Source: Flagellimonas meridianipacifica (lineage in GTDB: Bacteria > Bacteroidota > Bacteroidia > Flavobacteriales > Flavobacteriaceae). Taken from it: a stretch of DNA of 64,000 bases. Below the pieces are notes generated by a model that did no database searches, had not been told where the DNA came from, and saw only the letters and a list, made by a program, of their open reading frames with translations. A program made the position numbers and the translations under genes. Positions 17,890 to 27,455 of the stretch are shown here, piece by piece. How positions within the stretch are numbered: the stretch's first letter is position 1; each line of letters begins with the position of its first letter. The DNA lies in contig NZ_PVYX01000002.1 in assembly GCF_003001695.1 (NCBI RefSeq), positions 930,001 through 994,000 of the forward strand, given 5' to 3'.

Positions 17890-19125
17890 TTATAGCTCGT
17901 AAATGGCCATGCCACTTCGTAGTTTTGGTTCAATATAGGTGCTCTTTGGAGGCATTACCAATCCTGCATCGGCAATGGCCTTTATCTCATCCATTGTGAT
18001 AGGTACCAGACTAAAACCTACTTTGAAGTCTCCCTTGTCAATACTATCCTTCATTTTGATGATGTTATGCTTGCCGTAGCCGTAAGAAATGCGCTTGTCA
18101 TTTCGCAAGTCGTGAATTCCCAAAATGGGCTCCAAAATGGTTTTGAACAGGATTTGCGTATCCAATTTGCTCAGCGCATCCGTAAAGGTATACTTAGTGT
18201 TTCGCAAGTAGAGTGAATAAAACTCACCCCCCAAGTACATACTAAAATGATGTTTTTTTGTGGGCTTGTAAAGCCCGTCCTCTTTTTTTTCAATTCGGAA
18301 GAATTCATCCAGTTTAATCAAAAACTCCTCAATGGAATAGCCATTTAAATCTCGTACCACACGATTGAATTCATAAATCTTTATCTGCGATTCTGGAATT
18401 AAATATGCCATAAAATAATTATAGGCTTCGGAGCCAGTATGGAATTTGTTCTCTTTTGTTCTACGTTTGGCCAACAAATGTGAAGACGCACTGCGGTGGT
18501 GCCCATCTGCAATGTAAAGTGCATCCATTTCCTTAAATGTTTGCATAAGCTCCTTAAGTGTTTCTTCATCTGAAATTTTCCAGAGCCGATGTCGTATTTT
18601 GTCCGTAGTGGTAAAATCATATTCTGGTGTTTTTTCCAGTTCAGATTGCAACACTTGATCAATACGTGGATTGTCCTTATAGGTTATCAATACAGGTTCT
18701 GCATTGAAACCAACGGTATGAAGATAATCAGCAAAAAGCTTTTCCCTGCGTTGTATAGTATCTTCATGTTTTTTTATGATATCCTCAGCATAATCCTGAA
18801 GGCTACAAGTACAGAAAAATCCAAGACTTTGAAAGTCTCCCTTTCCAGTCTGATACAAGTAAAAACTCGCTTCCTTATCTTTTTCGAAGATATCTTCCTC
18901 TAAAAATTCCATGTACCGGTTGTGGACCAACTTAAAGCGTTCTTTACCCGAAATGGTTTTATGGAATTTAAAACCAGGGTTTATGATATGCAGAAAAGAG
19001 AATGGGTTGTACTCCAAAATAGAGCGCAATTCCTTTTTTGCATATTTTTCATACGAACGGGAGACCACAAAAGGTGCTTTGTCTTTTGCAGGTCGTATGG
19101 CCTTAAACGGTTTAATAAGGGCCAC
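17890..19125 (-). CDS. DUF1015 family protein, GTG start
   Basis: This 411-aa cytoplasmic protein of the DUF1015 family has no established function. It starts with the family's IKPFKAIRP segment, and the central conserved motif DGHHRSASSHLLA is present. The C-terminal half contains YGYGKHNIIKMKDSIDKG, and the tail PPKSTYIEPKLRSG is also typical. The start is a GTG at 19125. The codons upstream of it (GCA CCC) run straight into the TAA of the 3-hydroxybutyryl-CoA dehydrogenase gene 6 bp away, leaving no other choice. Neighbours are dehydrogenases and YggS, which gives little hint of its job. Confidence 0.9.
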   Translation of the reverse strand: MALIKPFKAIRPAKDKAPFVVSRSYEKYAKKELRSILEYNPFSFLHIINPGFKFHKTISGKERFKLVHNRYMEFLEEDIFEKDKEASFYLYQTGKGDFQSLGFFCTCSLQDYAEDIIKKHEDTIQRREKLFADYLHTVGFNAEPVLITYKDNPRIDQVLQSELEKTPEYDFTTTDKIRHRLWKISDEETLKELMQTFKEMDALYIADGHHRSASSHLLAKRRTKENKFHTGSEAYNYFMAYLIPESQIKIYEFNRVVRDLNGYSIEEFLIKLDEFFRIEKKEDGLYKPTKKHHFSMYLGGEFYSLYLRNTKYTFTDALSKLDTQILFKTILEPILGIHDLRNDKRISYGYGKHNIIKMKDSIDKGDFKVGFSLVPITMDEIKAIADAGLVMPPKSTYIEPKLRSGMAIYEL

Positions 19126-19131
19126 GGGTGC

Positions 19132-20019
19132 TTAGTTGAATTGTGATGATACTTTTTCCGCTTTTCTGGATTCGGAATAATCATAGAACCCTTCCCCAGA
19201 CTTTACACCCAACTTCCCTGCCATTACCATATTGACCAACAGCGGGCAAGGTGCGTATTTTGGGTTTTTGAAACCATCGTACATCACGTTGAGAATAGAA
19301 AGGCAAACATCCAGTCCAATAAAATCTGCCAACTGAAGTGGTCCCATAGGGTGTGCCATTCCCAATTTCATAACGGTATCAATTTCCTGTACCCCAGCTA
19401 CACCGTTATAAAGGGTTTCAATGGCCTCATTTATCATGGGCATTAGGATTCGGTTAGCCACAAATCCAGGATAATCGTTTACCTCGGTGGGGGTTTTGCT
19501 CAGTTTTTCGGATAGCTCCATAATGGTATGGGTCACCTCATCCGAAGTACTATAGCCTCGAATGATTTCAACCAACTTCATTATGGGTACAGGATTCATA
19601 AAGTGCATGCCGATTACCTTGTCAGGTCTCTGGGTCACCGCAGCAATTTGTGTTATTGAGATGGAAGAGGTGTTGGTGGCCAAGATGGTATTGGCATCAC
19701 ACAGCTTATCTAAATCTTCAAATATTTTAAGTTTTATGGTTAGATTTTCGGTCGCTGCTTCTACAACCAAATCCGTATTGGCAACTCCTTTTTTCAGCTC
19801 AGTATAGGTGGAAATACGGCCAAGGGTTTCGGATTTTTGGTCTGCTGAAATCTTTTCTTTGGCCAACAACCTATCCAAGTTTTTCGAAATGGTAGCCAAT
19901 CCTTTTTCTAAGGAGGTTTCCGATATATCCACCAAATTCACCTGATAACCACTTTGAGCAAAAACATGGGCAATTCCATTGCCCATAGTGCCTGCACCAA
20001 TGACAGCAATTGTATTCAT
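19132..20019 (-). CDS. 3-hydroxybutyryl-CoA dehydrogenase
   Basis: This cytoplasmic NAD(P)-dependent enzyme interconverts 3-hydroxyacyl-CoA and acetoacetyl-CoA-type substrates. The Rossmann start is VIGAGTMGNGIAHVFAQSGY. Further family motifs are EAATENL, TNTSSISIT, GMHFMNPVPIMKLVEII and NDYPGFVANRILMPMINEA. The C-terminal domain includes GMAHPMGPLQLADFIGLD, and the tail GEGFYDY is typical of PaaH/Hbd enzymes. At 295 aa it is the stand-alone single-function type. It lies 7 bp after the Gfo/Idh/MocA gene and 6 bp before DUF1015. Confidence 0.95.
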   Translation of the reverse strand: MNTIAVIGAGTMGNGIAHVFAQSGYQVNLVDISETSLEKGLATISKNLDRLLAKEKISADQKSETLGRISTYTELKKGVANTDLVVEAATENLTIKLKIFEDLDKLCDANTILATNTSSISITQIAAVTQRPDKVIGMHFMNPVPIMKLVEIIRGYSTSDEVTHTIMELSEKLSKTPTEVNDYPGFVANRILMPMINEAIETLYNGVAGVQEIDTVMKLGMAHPMGPLQLADFIGLDVCLSILNVMYDGFKNPKYAPCPLLVNMVMAGKLGVKSGEGFYDYSESRKAEKVSSQFN

Positions 20020-20026
20020 TCTATCT

Positions 20027-20992
20027 CTATTGTTTAAACGATTCTATAATTTGAAGGGCCACCCTAAGCGCATTGGTTCCTTGTTCCAAACTGACTATGG
20101 GGGTAGTATTATTATTGATAGCATCCGCATAAGTCTCCAATTCATCCAAGATAGCATTGTTTGCATGAATGTCGGGATTCTCAAAATAGATTTGCTTGCG
20201 TACGCCTTCTGCGTTTTGAAGAATCATATCAAAATCCCCAGGGTTTTCAGGAGCGTCCTTCATTTTTACCACTTCTACTTTTTTCTCTAGAAAATCTACA
20301 GAGATATAGGCATCCTTTTGAAAGAAGCGGGATTTTCTCATATTCTTCAATGAAATCCTACTGGAAGTGAGGTTGGCGACGCATCCATTTTCAAACTCAA
20401 TTCTTGCATTGGCAATATCCGGTGAACTACTGATTACCGAAACACCGCTTGCATTGATTTGTTTGACTGGGGAGTTGACAACACTCAATATGACATCGAT
20501 ATCATGAATCATCAAATCCAAGACTACCGGCACATCGGTTCCTCTCGGGTTGAATTCAGCCAAACGATGCGTCTCAATAAACATTGGGTTTTCAACCTTT
20601 TCTTTGACCGAAATAAAAGCTGGATTAAAGCGCTCTACGTGTCCTACTTGTCCTTTTACTCCATGTTTGGTAACTAATTCTAGTAGTGCCTCTGCTTCTT
20701 CCAAGGTATTGGTTATAGGTTTTTCTATGAAGATATGTTTTCCTTTTTCAATCGCTTTTTTCGCACATTCAAAATGGGATAGGGTAGGAGTTACAATGTC
20801 CACCACATCAACTGAATCCATTAAGATGTTCATGTTTTCGAAGTAGGTGTATCCAAATTCTTGAGCTACTTTTTTGGCATTGATTTCATCGGGGTCATAA
20901 AATCCTATCAGTTCATATTTTTCGGATTCATTTAAGAGTCTAAGATGGATTTTTCCCAAATGTCCTGCGCCTAGGACACCAACTTTTAACAT
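20027..20992 (-). CDS. Gfo/Idh/MocA family oxidoreductase
   Basis: This is a 321-aa NAD(P)-binding oxidoreductase. The N-terminus VGVLGAGHLGKIHLRLL is the Rossmann nucleotide-binding site, followed by GFYDPDEINA and the family's FIEKPITNTLEEAE, where the lysine lies in the EKP motif. A conserved GQVGHVERFNPAF and DLMIHDIDVIL follow. The substrate, probably a sugar or sugar acid derivative, cannot be read from the sequence. It is the first gene of the minus-strand run down to gntK. A -7 box at 21009-21016 sits 17 bp before its ATG. Confidence 0.92.
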   Translation of the reverse strand: MLKVGVLGAGHLGKIHLRLLNESEKYELIGFYDPDEINAKKVAQEFGYTYFENMNILMDSVDVVDIVTPTLSHFECAKKAIEKGKHIFIEKPITNTLEEAEALLELVTKHGVKGQVGHVERFNPAFISVKEKVENPMFIETHRLAEFNPRGTDVPVVLDLMIHDIDVILSVVNSPVKQINASGVSVISSSPDIANARIEFENGCVANLTSSRISLKNMRKSRFFQKDAYISVDFLEKKVEVVKMKDAPENPGDFDMILQNAEGVRKQIYFENPDIHANNAILDELETYADAINNNTTPIVSLEQGTNALRVALQIIESFKQ

Positions 20993-21008
20993 GTTTTCTG
21001 ATTTTTTT

Positions 21009-21016
21009 CAAAAATA
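21009..21016 (-). promoter_or_regulatory. -7 box for the Gfo-to-gntK gene run
   Basis: TATTTTTG on the minus strand matches TAnnTTTG and lies 17 bp before the first gene of the run. There is no TTG at the expected distance, so this is a partial match. It is the only exact -7 box in the 114-bp divergent gap with pcm. Confidence 0.45.
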
Positions 21017-21106
21017 CGATTCTGTAATCAGTTGGCATAAAATAAAACGGAACCCTGGATGTAAAATTCAAGGGAACTTTTTAAATTCGAACACCAGACC
21101 AGGACC

Positions 21107-21748
21107 ATGAAGGATACATTGAAGCATAGCGGAATGCGCAACAAGTTGGCACAGGTAATTGCCAAGAAGGGCATACAGGACAAAAACGTATTGAAGGCCA
21201 TTCGAAAAGTACCACGCCATCTTTTTTTAGATAGTAGTTTTGAGGAACATGCGTATCAAGATAAGGCTTTCCCTATCGGAGCAAGTCAAACCATATCCCA
21301 ACCATACACGGTTGCCTTTCAAACAGAATTACTAGAGGTAAAACCGAATGATTCCATTCTGGAAATAGGAACTGGAAGTGGTTACCAGACTGCCATTCTC
21401 TTGGAACTTAAGGCCAAAGTATTTACCATAGAGCGACAGCAAGAACTATTCAAAAAAACTAAACTTTTCTTTGAAAAAATGGGGTACCGACCTAAAAAAA
21501 TCATCTTTGGAGATGGTTATAAAGGACTTCCATCTGATGCGCCATTTGACGGTATTATAGTAACTGCAGGAGCTCCTTTTGTCCCTAAACCTTTGTTGTC
21601 CCAATTAAAAGTGGGGGGTAGGTTGGTCATACCTGTAGGTACCGATGAACAGATTATGACGCGCTACACTCGAAAATCGGAAAAGGAGTTTGAAAAGGAG
21701 GAATTGGGTCTTTTCAAGTTTGTCCCCCTTTTGGAGGATAAGAACTAG
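21107..21748 (+). CDS. pcm: Protein-L-isoaspartate O-methyltransferase
   Basis: Pcm methylates isoaspartyl residues in damaged proteins using S-adenosylmethionine, starting their repair. The 213-aa protein has [17 protein letters not shown], the conserved [13 protein letters not shown], and the SAM-binding loop [15 protein letters not shown] late [12 protein letters not shown] is also typical. It is transcribed away from the Gfo gene. Its TAG stop overlaps the TAG stop of the convergent smpB gene within a shared CTAG at 21745-21748. Confidence 0.96.
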   Translation: MKDTLKHSGMRNKLAQVIAKKGIQDKNVLKAIRKVPRHLFLDSSFEEHAYQDKAFPIGASQTISQPYTVAFQTELLEVKPNDSILEIGTGSGYQTAILLELKAKVFTIERQQELFKKTKLFFEKMGYRPKKIIFGDGYKGLPSDAPFDGIIVTAGAPFVPKPLLSQLKVGGRLVIPVGTDEQIMTRYTRKSEKEFEKEELGLFKFVPLLEDKN

Positions 21749-22206
21749 TTGTTGAAGTTTTTCTTGATGCGAGACAGATTTCTTTTGTTGTCTCTATCCT
21801 TAATGTTCTCTCTTTTATCATAGAGTTTTTTCCCCTTGGCCAATGCAATGTTCATTTTGGCCAACCCTCTATCATTTATGAAGAGATTCAAGGGAACTAT
21901 GGTCAGTCCAGAGGTGGTAACTTCTTTTCTTAATTTTTTCAGCTCCTGTTTGTTAAGCAATAACTTACGTTCCGCTTTAGGTTTGTGATTATAATAGCTG
22001 CCATGGCTATACTCATCAACTTGCATGTTGATTACAAAAAGCTCTCCTTTTTCATTGAACTCACAGAAACTTTGGGACAAGGAAGCCTTGCCTAAACGGA
22101 TTGATTTTATTTCAGTTCCGGATAGCACAATTCCAGCAGTATATGTATCCAGTAGCTCAAAATCAAAACGAGCTCTCTTGTTCTTTATGTTGATATTCTT
22201 CTGCAT
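21745..22206 (-). CDS. smpB: SsrA-binding protein SmpB
   Basis: SmpB binds tmRNA and brings it to stalled ribosomes for trans-translation. The 153-aa protein includes [28 protein letters not shown], the [15 protein letters not shown] loop and [26 protein letters not shown], all core SmpB motifs, and a basic C-terminal tail ([10 protein letters not shown]). I take the ATG at 22206 ([10 protein letters not shown]); the ATG-proximal alternative at 22215 adds three residues. The stop codon overlaps that of pcm. Confidence 0.95.
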   Translation of the reverse strand: MQKNINIKNKRARFDFELLDTYTAGIVLSGTEIKSIRLGKASLSQSFCEFNEKGELFVINMQVDEYSHGSYYNHKPKAERKLLLNKQELKKLRKEVTTSGLTIVPLNLFINDRGLAKMNIALAKGKKLYDKRENIKDRDNKRNLSRIKKNFNN

Positions 22207-22287
22207 GGTGCGCAAAAATATAAACTCTTATTGTAGAAAATTGTAATGTTGTGAAGCTTTTTACGATTATTGAGAAAACAAAACTTC

Positions 22288-23031
22288 ATGAAACTACGAC
22301 TTATTCCACTTATGTTGCTTCTTATTGTATCCTGCAAAAATGAAGTGCAAAAGACACCTGATGCGCAATCCATTATTGATAGCTCCATAGTAAAAAGTGG
22401 CGGTGAGTCTTTTAAAGACCATAAAGTCTCATTCTATTTTAGAAATCGGAAGTATACTTCTTACTATGTAAATGGCCAAAAGATGCTCGAACGCTACACA
22501 TTTTTGGATTCCAATATGATTGCCGACAAAAAATCCAATACCGATTTCGAAAGGTTTATCAATGATAGTTTGATTCCTTTGCCCGATTCCTTAAAAACCA
22601 GGTATGCCAATTCTGTGAACTCTGTACACTATTTTTCAAAACTCCCCTTTGGATTAAATGACAAAGCGGTGAACAAAGAATACATGGGCGAAGAAACTAT
22701 CAAGGAAGTTTCTTATTACAAAGTAAAGGTCACCTTTGATCAAGCTGGGGGAGGCGATGACTTTGATGACACGTACTTGTACTGGTTCAACAAAGAAACC
22801 ATGCTGCCTGATTATCTTGCATATGATTTTCACGTGAACGGTGGAGGTCAACGGTTTAGGGAAGCATATAACGAGCGGTACATTAACGGCATCCGTTTTG
22901 TGGACTACAACAATTATAAGCCTAAGGGAAAAGGTGCTAGTTTAATGGAAATAGGATATTTGTTTGAAAAAGATAGTTTGGATTTGTTATCCAAAATAGA
23001 ATTGGAAGAAATTCAAGTGCTGGAGAATTAA
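22288..23031 (+). CDS. DUF6503 family lipoprotein
   Basis: This 247-aa envelope lipoprotein has the signal MKLRLIPLMLLLIVSCK, with the lipid-bearing Cys at residue 16. The mature part is a beta-rich fold of the flavobacterial DUF6503 family, with motifs such as HKVSFYFRNRKYTSYY and TYLYWFNKETMLPDYLAYDFHVNGGGQRFRE. This looks like a LolA/outer-membrane-lipoprotein-sorting-type sheet that could bind a lipid-like ligand, but that is only inference. An upstream TTG at 22270 is less likely than the ATG at 22288. The TAA overlaps the stop of the convergent phosphatase gene in a TTAA. Confidence 0.8.
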   Translation: MKLRLIPLMLLLIVSCKNEVQKTPDAQSIIDSSIVKSGGESFKDHKVSFYFRNRKYTSYYVNGQKMLERYTFLDSNMIADKKSNTDFERFINDSLIPLPDSLKTRYANSVNSVHYFSKLPFGLNDKAVNKEYMGEETIKEVSYYKVKVTFDQAGGGDDFDDTYLYWFNKETMLPDYLAYDFHVNGGGQRFREAYNERYINGIRFVDYNNYKPKGKGASLMEIGYLFEKDSLDLLSKIELEEIQVLEN

Positions 23032-23555
23032 TCCATTTTTAAGACAAAATCAGTTGTGCCATCGTTAATGTACCTGACGATGAAAAGGCTGCTATTGTCA
23101 TCGTCTTCCATTTGTGGATACTTGTCTTCTCCCAGCAGCTGATTGACAAATACAGGAGTAGTGTTGCTGTGTCCGACTATTAAGACATTCTGACCTTTGT
23201 GTGTCTCTTTGAAGCTATCAATGTCCACTGCACCTGGGTCGTAAAACTCGATTTCAATTTCTTTCTTTATAGATACTGGAGCCGCGGTCATGGTAGTTCT
23301 TTCATAATTGGTGGAATATATGGCATCCAACTCTACGGGGTCGAAAACTTCTGCCCACTTAAGTGCTCGGTTCAGTCCGTCTTGATTAAGTTCTGGGTCT
23401 GTGTTTTCAGGATTCGTCCTATCTTTTTCTGCATGACGGATAAGATAAAAGGTTGATATTATGGGCTCTTCAGGTTCATCCTTGCAGCTTGTAGCGGTAA
23501 ATAAAAATGCAAATGCTAAAAATAGTAGGTGGTTCTTTATTGGTTTTATTATCAT
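23028..23555 (-). CDS. Histidine phosphatase family lipoprotein (SixA-like)
   Basis: This 175-aa protein has a lipoprotein signal ending in FTATSC (Cys24), followed by an acidic KDEPEEP linker. The catalytic motif of the histidine-phosphatase fold appears as YLIRHAEKDRT, where the His receives the phosphate. A second His is in LIVGHSNTTPVFV, and DAIYSTNYERTTMTA matches the phosphoglycerate-mutase-like core. The short length resembles SixA, but SixA is cytoplasmic while this one is exported, so the substrate is unknown. It is encoded 11 bp after a TetR regulator on the same strand. Confidence 0.88.
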   Translation of the reverse strand: MIIKPIKNHLLFLAFAFLFTATSCKDEPEEPIISTFYLIRHAEKDRTNPENTDPELNQDGLNRALKWAEVFDPVELDAIYSTNYERTTMTAAPVSIKKEIEIEFYDPGAVDIDSFKETHKGQNVLIVGHSNTTPVFVNQLLGEDKYPQMEDDDNSSLFIVRYINDGTTDFVLKMD

Positions 23556-23566
23556 CTTTTATTCCC

Positions 23567-24163
23567 TTAGTTTTTTATTTCTTTTTGAACAAGATGCTCT
23601 AAATAAGCAATGGTGTTTACTAGATATTTTCTATCCCGGGTCATGGTAGCCATGGAGATGGCGCCTTGAAGCATAGTAAACAGTTGTTTGGCAAATTGCA
23701 ATGGGGGAACGGGGATTCTAATTTCATTGGCCTTAACTCCATTTTCAAGAACCAAAGCTATTTTTCCTTCTATTTCATTGATAGTTTCTTTTACAGCCGC
23801 CGCCAAAAGTCTGTTGTTGTTTTGGGCGTCCACTCCTACATTCAGAATGGGACATCCTCCAAAAGGAAGTGTGAAAACATCGTATTGTCTATAAAAACGA
23901 ATTAAAGAAAATATTTTGTCCAAAGAATCTCCTTCCACATTGAGTTTCTCATCCACAACGGCCAGCAATTGTTTTTGGTTGTATTGAAAAGCGGATAGCG
24001 CAAGTGCTTCCTTATTCTCAAAATTACCATAGATGGCACCCTTGGTAAGCCCTGTAGCTTCGGTAATATCACTCATACTCGTTCCCACGTATCCAAACTT
24101 ATTGAATATGGGTGCTACGGTCTCAATGATGTAAGCGGTGGTTCTTTCTGCTTTTTTGGACAT
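23567..24163 (-). CDS. TetR/AcrR-family transcriptional regulator
   Basis: This is a 198-aa dimeric repressor-type protein. The N-terminal helix-turn-helix (about 10-55) reads IIETVAPIFNKFGYVGTSMSDITEATGLTKGAIYGNFENKEAL in form, with the typical TKGAIYGNF recognition segment. The C-terminal helical domain that senses the ligand is unlike anything I can name. It ends 11 bp before the phosphatase gene and lies 123 bp downstream of clpB, with the clpB terminator between. Confidence 0.92.
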   Translation of the reverse strand: MSKKAERTTAYIIETVAPIFNKFGYVGTSMSDITEATGLTKGAIYGNFENKEALALSAFQYNQKQLLAVVDEKLNVEGDSLDKIFSLIRFYRQYDVFTLPFGGCPILNVGVDAQNNNRLLAAAVKETINEIEGKIALVLENGVKANEIRIPVPPLQFAKQLFTMLQGAISMATMTRDRKYLVNTIAYLEHLVQKEIKN

Positions 24164-24230
24164 TTTGGTTCAGGCTTGGTAAGGTGTAAGCGAAGATATA
24201 AAAAACATATACTGTATGGTATTTTAAATG

Positions 24231-24265
24231 AAAAATGCCCTTACTTTTAACAAAATAAGGGCATT
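24231..24265 (-). terminator. Intrinsic terminator of clpB
   Basis: A 10-bp perfect stem (AATGCCCTTA with TAAGGGCATT) with a 12-base loop sits 21 bp after the clpB stop. On the minus strand it is followed by TTTTTC, a usable U-run. Confidence 0.8.
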
Positions 24266-24285
24266 AGACCATGTTTAATTAGGAA

Positions 24286-26889
24286 TTATTCTACCAGTTC
24301 GTTCTGATTTCTGAAAACCAATTTGTCATCAAAAGAATCCAGAAGGACAATACTATCTGTTGTTATTCTTCCAGCTAAAATCTCCTTTGACAGATTGTTA
24401 AGAACCTCTTTTTGAATCAACCGTTTAACTGGCCTTGCACCAAACTGCGGGTCATACCCTTTTCGTGCCAAATAGTCTATGGCTTCTTCTGTTGCATCTA
24501 AAGTTATATTTTGCTTAGATACCAATCTTTTCAAGTGGTCCAACTGTAGCCCAACAATTTCCTTAATGTTTGACTTGCTCAAAGGTGTGAACATAATGAT
24601 ATCGTCAATCCTGTTTAGGAACTCGGGACGAATTGTTTTTCGCAACAGTCCCATAACTTCTACGCGGGCCGCCTCAGTCGCACTTTCCAAATTGTCGCCA
24701 ACATCTTCAAATTTCTCTTGGATTATATGACTTCCCATGTTACTGGTCATGATGATGATAGCATTCTTAAAATCTGCAACACGACCTTTATTATCCGTCA
24801 ACCTTCCTTCATCCAGCACCTGTAAAAGTATGTTGAAAGTATCCGGATGGGCTTTTTCAATTTCGTCCAATAGCACAACGGAGTAGGGCTTTCTCCTTAC
24901 CGCCTCTGTAAGCTGGCCACCTTCATCGTAACCCACATATCCTGGAGGTGCACCAACCAATCTGCTCACTGAGTGACGTTCTTGGTATTCGCTCATATCA
25001 ATCCGTGTCATGGCATTTTCATCATCAAAAAGATAAGCCGCCAAAGTTTTTGCTAACTCGGTTTTTCCTACTCCTGTAGTTCCCAAGAACAAGAAGGAAC
25101 CTATCGGCTTTTTCTCGTCCTGAAGTCCTGCTCGACTTCTTCGAATAGCATCCGAGACAGCCTCTATGGCCTCTTCTTGGCCAACTACACGTTTGTGCAG
25201 TACACTTTCCAGATTCAATAGCTTTTCACGCTCACTTTGCAACATCTTGGTTACGGGAATACCGGTCCATTTTGCCACAACTTCGGCAATATCTTCATTG
25301 GTCACCTCTTCTTTGATAAGGGTACCGGCACTTTGTTGGTTTGCCAACTCTTCTTGCAGACTTTCCAGTTTTTCTTGGGATTCCTTGATTTTTCCATAAC
25401 GCAGTTCCGCTACTTTGCCATAATCCCCATTTCGTTCCGCGCGCTCCGCTTCCAATTTGTAGTTTTCAATGTCCTGTTTGGTCTTTTGGATATTGTCCAC
25501 CACACTTTTTTCACTCTCCCATTGCGCAAATATCTCGTTCCGTTCTTCCTTGAAATTAGCCAACTCCAGATTGAGGCTCTGTAATTTGGCAGAATCATCT
25601 TCTCGTTTAATGGCCTCAATCTCAATCTCCAATTGCATGATTCTTCGGTCTAGGACGTCCAGTTCCTCAGGTTTTGAGTTGATTTCCATTCTAAGTTTGG
25701 AAGCAGCCTCATCCATTAAGTCAATTGCCTTATCAGGTAAAAATCTGTTCGTAATATAGCGCTGGGATAGTTCTACCGCTGAAATCACCGCCTCATCTTT
25801 GATGCGCACCTTATGGTGGGCTTCGTACTTCTCTTTAATACCCCTCAAAATGGAAATGGCACTTTCCGTGTCCGGTTCATCAACGATTACCTTTTGAAAA
25901 CGACGCTCCAAAGCTTTGTCCTTTTCAAAATACTTCTGGTATTCATCCAAGGTAGTGGCTCCTATGGCACGAAGTTCTCCCCTTGCCAGAGCAGGTTTTA
26001 AAATATTGGCTGCATCCATGGCACCTTGTCCACCACCAGCACCCACCAAAGTGTGGATTTCATCAATGAAGAGTACAATATCCCCATCAGAAGTGGTTAC
26101 TTCCTTGATGACGGATTTCAGGCGTTCCTCAAACTCGCCCTTGTATTTGGCCCCGGCAATCAAAGCACCCATGTCCAAGGAATAAATAATTTTGTCCTTT
26201 AGGTTTTCAGGAACATCACCTTGTACGATTCTATGGGCGAGACCTTCTGCAATTGCTGTTTTACCAACCCCAGGCTCACCTACGAGCATAGGATTGTTTT
26301 TCGTCCTACGGGAGAGTATTTGCAAAACACGTCGTATTTCTTCATCCCTTCCAATCACGGGGTCCAATTTTCCATCATCCGCCAATTGATTCAAATTTCT
26401 GGCATACTTGTCCAAAGAGTTATAGGTGTCCTCTGCACTTTGTGAAGTAACTTTTCCTCCTTTTCGAAGTTCTTGAATGGCAGCGTTCAAATCCTTTTCT
26501 GTAGCTCCCTGGTCTTTCAGCATTTGGGCCGACTTACTTTTGGATTTGAAGATGGCCAAAAGCAAATGCTCAATGGAAACATATTCGTCCCCCATTTTCT
26601 TGGCTATGGCACTGGCCTCTGTAAGTGTTTTACCAGCTTCTCGCGAAAGCATGATATCGCCTCCCGAAACTTTGGGAAGGCTTTCCATTTCTTTATCTAA
26701 AATTTGTTCTACCAAGTTGGTGTTGACATTCAATTTCTTCAAAATGAACGGCAATACATTTTGGTCCACTTCCATGATAGCTTTGAACAAATGTTCATTT
26801 TCTATCTGCTGATGCCCATATCCTTGCGCAATTTGTTGCGCTTGTTGTATGGCTTCTTGTGATTTTATCGTAAAATTGTTAAAGTTCAT
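24286..26889 (-). CDS. clpB: ATP-dependent disaggregase ClpB
   Basis: ClpB is a hexameric AAA+ chaperone that, with DnaK, pulls apart protein aggregates. The 867-aa protein starts [18 protein letters not shown]. It has two ATPase modules with Walker A boxes GEPGVGKTA and GTTGVGKTE, a central coiled-coil middle domain (about 400-530), and the [12 protein letters not shown] sensor region near the end. I start at the ATG at 26889 because the longer form from 26928 adds 13 residues unlike ClpB. A strong hairpin follows the gene. No heat-shock promoter that I can identify with confidence lies upstream. Confidence 0.97.
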   Translation of the reverse strand: MNFNNFTIKSQEAIQQAQQIAQGYGHQQIENEHLFKAIMEVDQNVLPFILKKLNVNTNLVEQILDKEMESLPKVSGGDIMLSREAGKTLTEASAIAKKMGDEYVSIEHLLLAIFKSKSKSAQMLKDQGATEKDLNAAIQELRKGGKVTSQSAEDTYNSLDKYARNLNQLADDGKLDPVIGRDEEIRRVLQILSRRTKNNPMLVGEPGVGKTAIAEGLAHRIVQGDVPENLKDKIIYSLDMGALIAGAKYKGEFEERLKSVIKEVTTSDGDIVLFIDEIHTLVGAGGGQGAMDAANILKPALARGELRAIGATTLDEYQKYFEKDKALERRFQKVIVDEPDTESAISILRGIKEKYEAHHKVRIKDEAVISAVELSQRYITNRFLPDKAIDLMDEAASKLRMEINSKPEELDVLDRRIMQLEIEIEAIKREDDSAKLQSLNLELANFKEERNEIFAQWESEKSVVDNIQKTKQDIENYKLEAERAERNGDYGKVAELRYGKIKESQEKLESLQEELANQQSAGTLIKEEVTNEDIAEVVAKWTGIPVTKMLQSEREKLLNLESVLHKRVVGQEEAIEAVSDAIRRSRAGLQDEKKPIGSFLFLGTTGVGKTELAKTLAAYLFDDENAMTRIDMSEYQERHSVSRLVGAPPGYVGYDEGGQLTEAVRRKPYSVVLLDEIEKAHPDTFNILLQVLDEGRLTDNKGRVADFKNAIIIMTSNMGSHIIQEKFEDVGDNLESATEAARVEVMGLLRKTIRPEFLNRIDDIIMFTPLSKSNIKEIVGLQLDHLKRLVSKQNITLDATEEAIDYLARKGYDPQFGARPVKRLIQKEVLNNLSKEILAGRITTDSIVLLDSFDDKLVFRNQNELVE

Positions 26890-27032
26890 TTTCAATCTTT
26901 TGTCTTTGGATTTCAACAATCCTACCAAGGCAATGAAACCGACAAAATGTCGCTAAACCCTTGAAAATAAAAGACATTTCGGCAGATTGTAAGCTTTGAA
27001 AAGCTAGCCGACCTATCTAGTAAAGAAATAAT

Positions 27033-27422
27033 ATGGGAATTTTTGACAGCCTTTTTGGAAATAAAGAAACGAGCGGAAAAAAATCCAATGCCTTGCCTTG
27101 GAATCCGTTGACTTCCATAAGCCAACTGGATGAGATAACGGTGGAGTCCAATGAAAGACCACAGCTTATTTTCAAGCATTCCACCACCTGTGGAATAAGT
27201 AGGATGGTTCTAAATATGTTTACAGGTTCCTATAATTTGGGAGATACTGCCGATTTACACTTTTTGGACTTGCATGCCCATCGCGATGTGTCTAACGAAG
27301 TGGCCACTAAATTTGGGGTTATGCACCAATCACCACAGCTTCTCATTGTCAAAAATGGAGAGGTCAGTTTTCATACCTCGCACGGTTCGATAGCGGATAT
27401 AGACCTGAAAGAATATGTGTAA
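27033..27422 (+). CDS. ytxJ: Bacillithiol-system redox protein YtxJ
   Basis: This 129-aa thioredoxin-fold protein is thought to act as a monothiol bacilliredoxin-like partner of bacillithiol. It begins MGIFDSLFG. The central motif KHSTTCGISRM holds the single active Cys, and a cis-proline loop follows in HQSPQLLIVKNGE. Its presence suggests the cell makes bacillithiol; the bsh genes are not in this window. It is divergent from clpB and convergent with an unknown lipoprotein gene, separated by a strong terminator. Confidence 0.92.
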   Translation: MGIFDSLFGNKETSGKKSNALPWNPLTSISQLDEITVESNERPQLIFKHSTTCGISRMVLNMFTGSYNLGDTADLHFLDLHAHRDVSNEVATKFGVMHQSPQLLIVKNGEVSFHTSHGSIADIDLKEYV

Positions 27423-27424
27423 AG

Positions 27425-27455
27425 AAAAAGCCCCGCGATTAGCAGGGCTTTTTTA
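27425..27455. terminator. Bidirectional terminator between ytxJ and a convergent lipoprotein gene
   Basis: AAAAAGCCC and GGGCTTTTT pair around a GC core with one mismatch, giving an A-run on one side and a T-run on the other. The hairpin starts 3 bp after the ytxJ stop and ends directly at the stop of the convergent gene, so it can end both transcripts. Confidence 0.85.
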
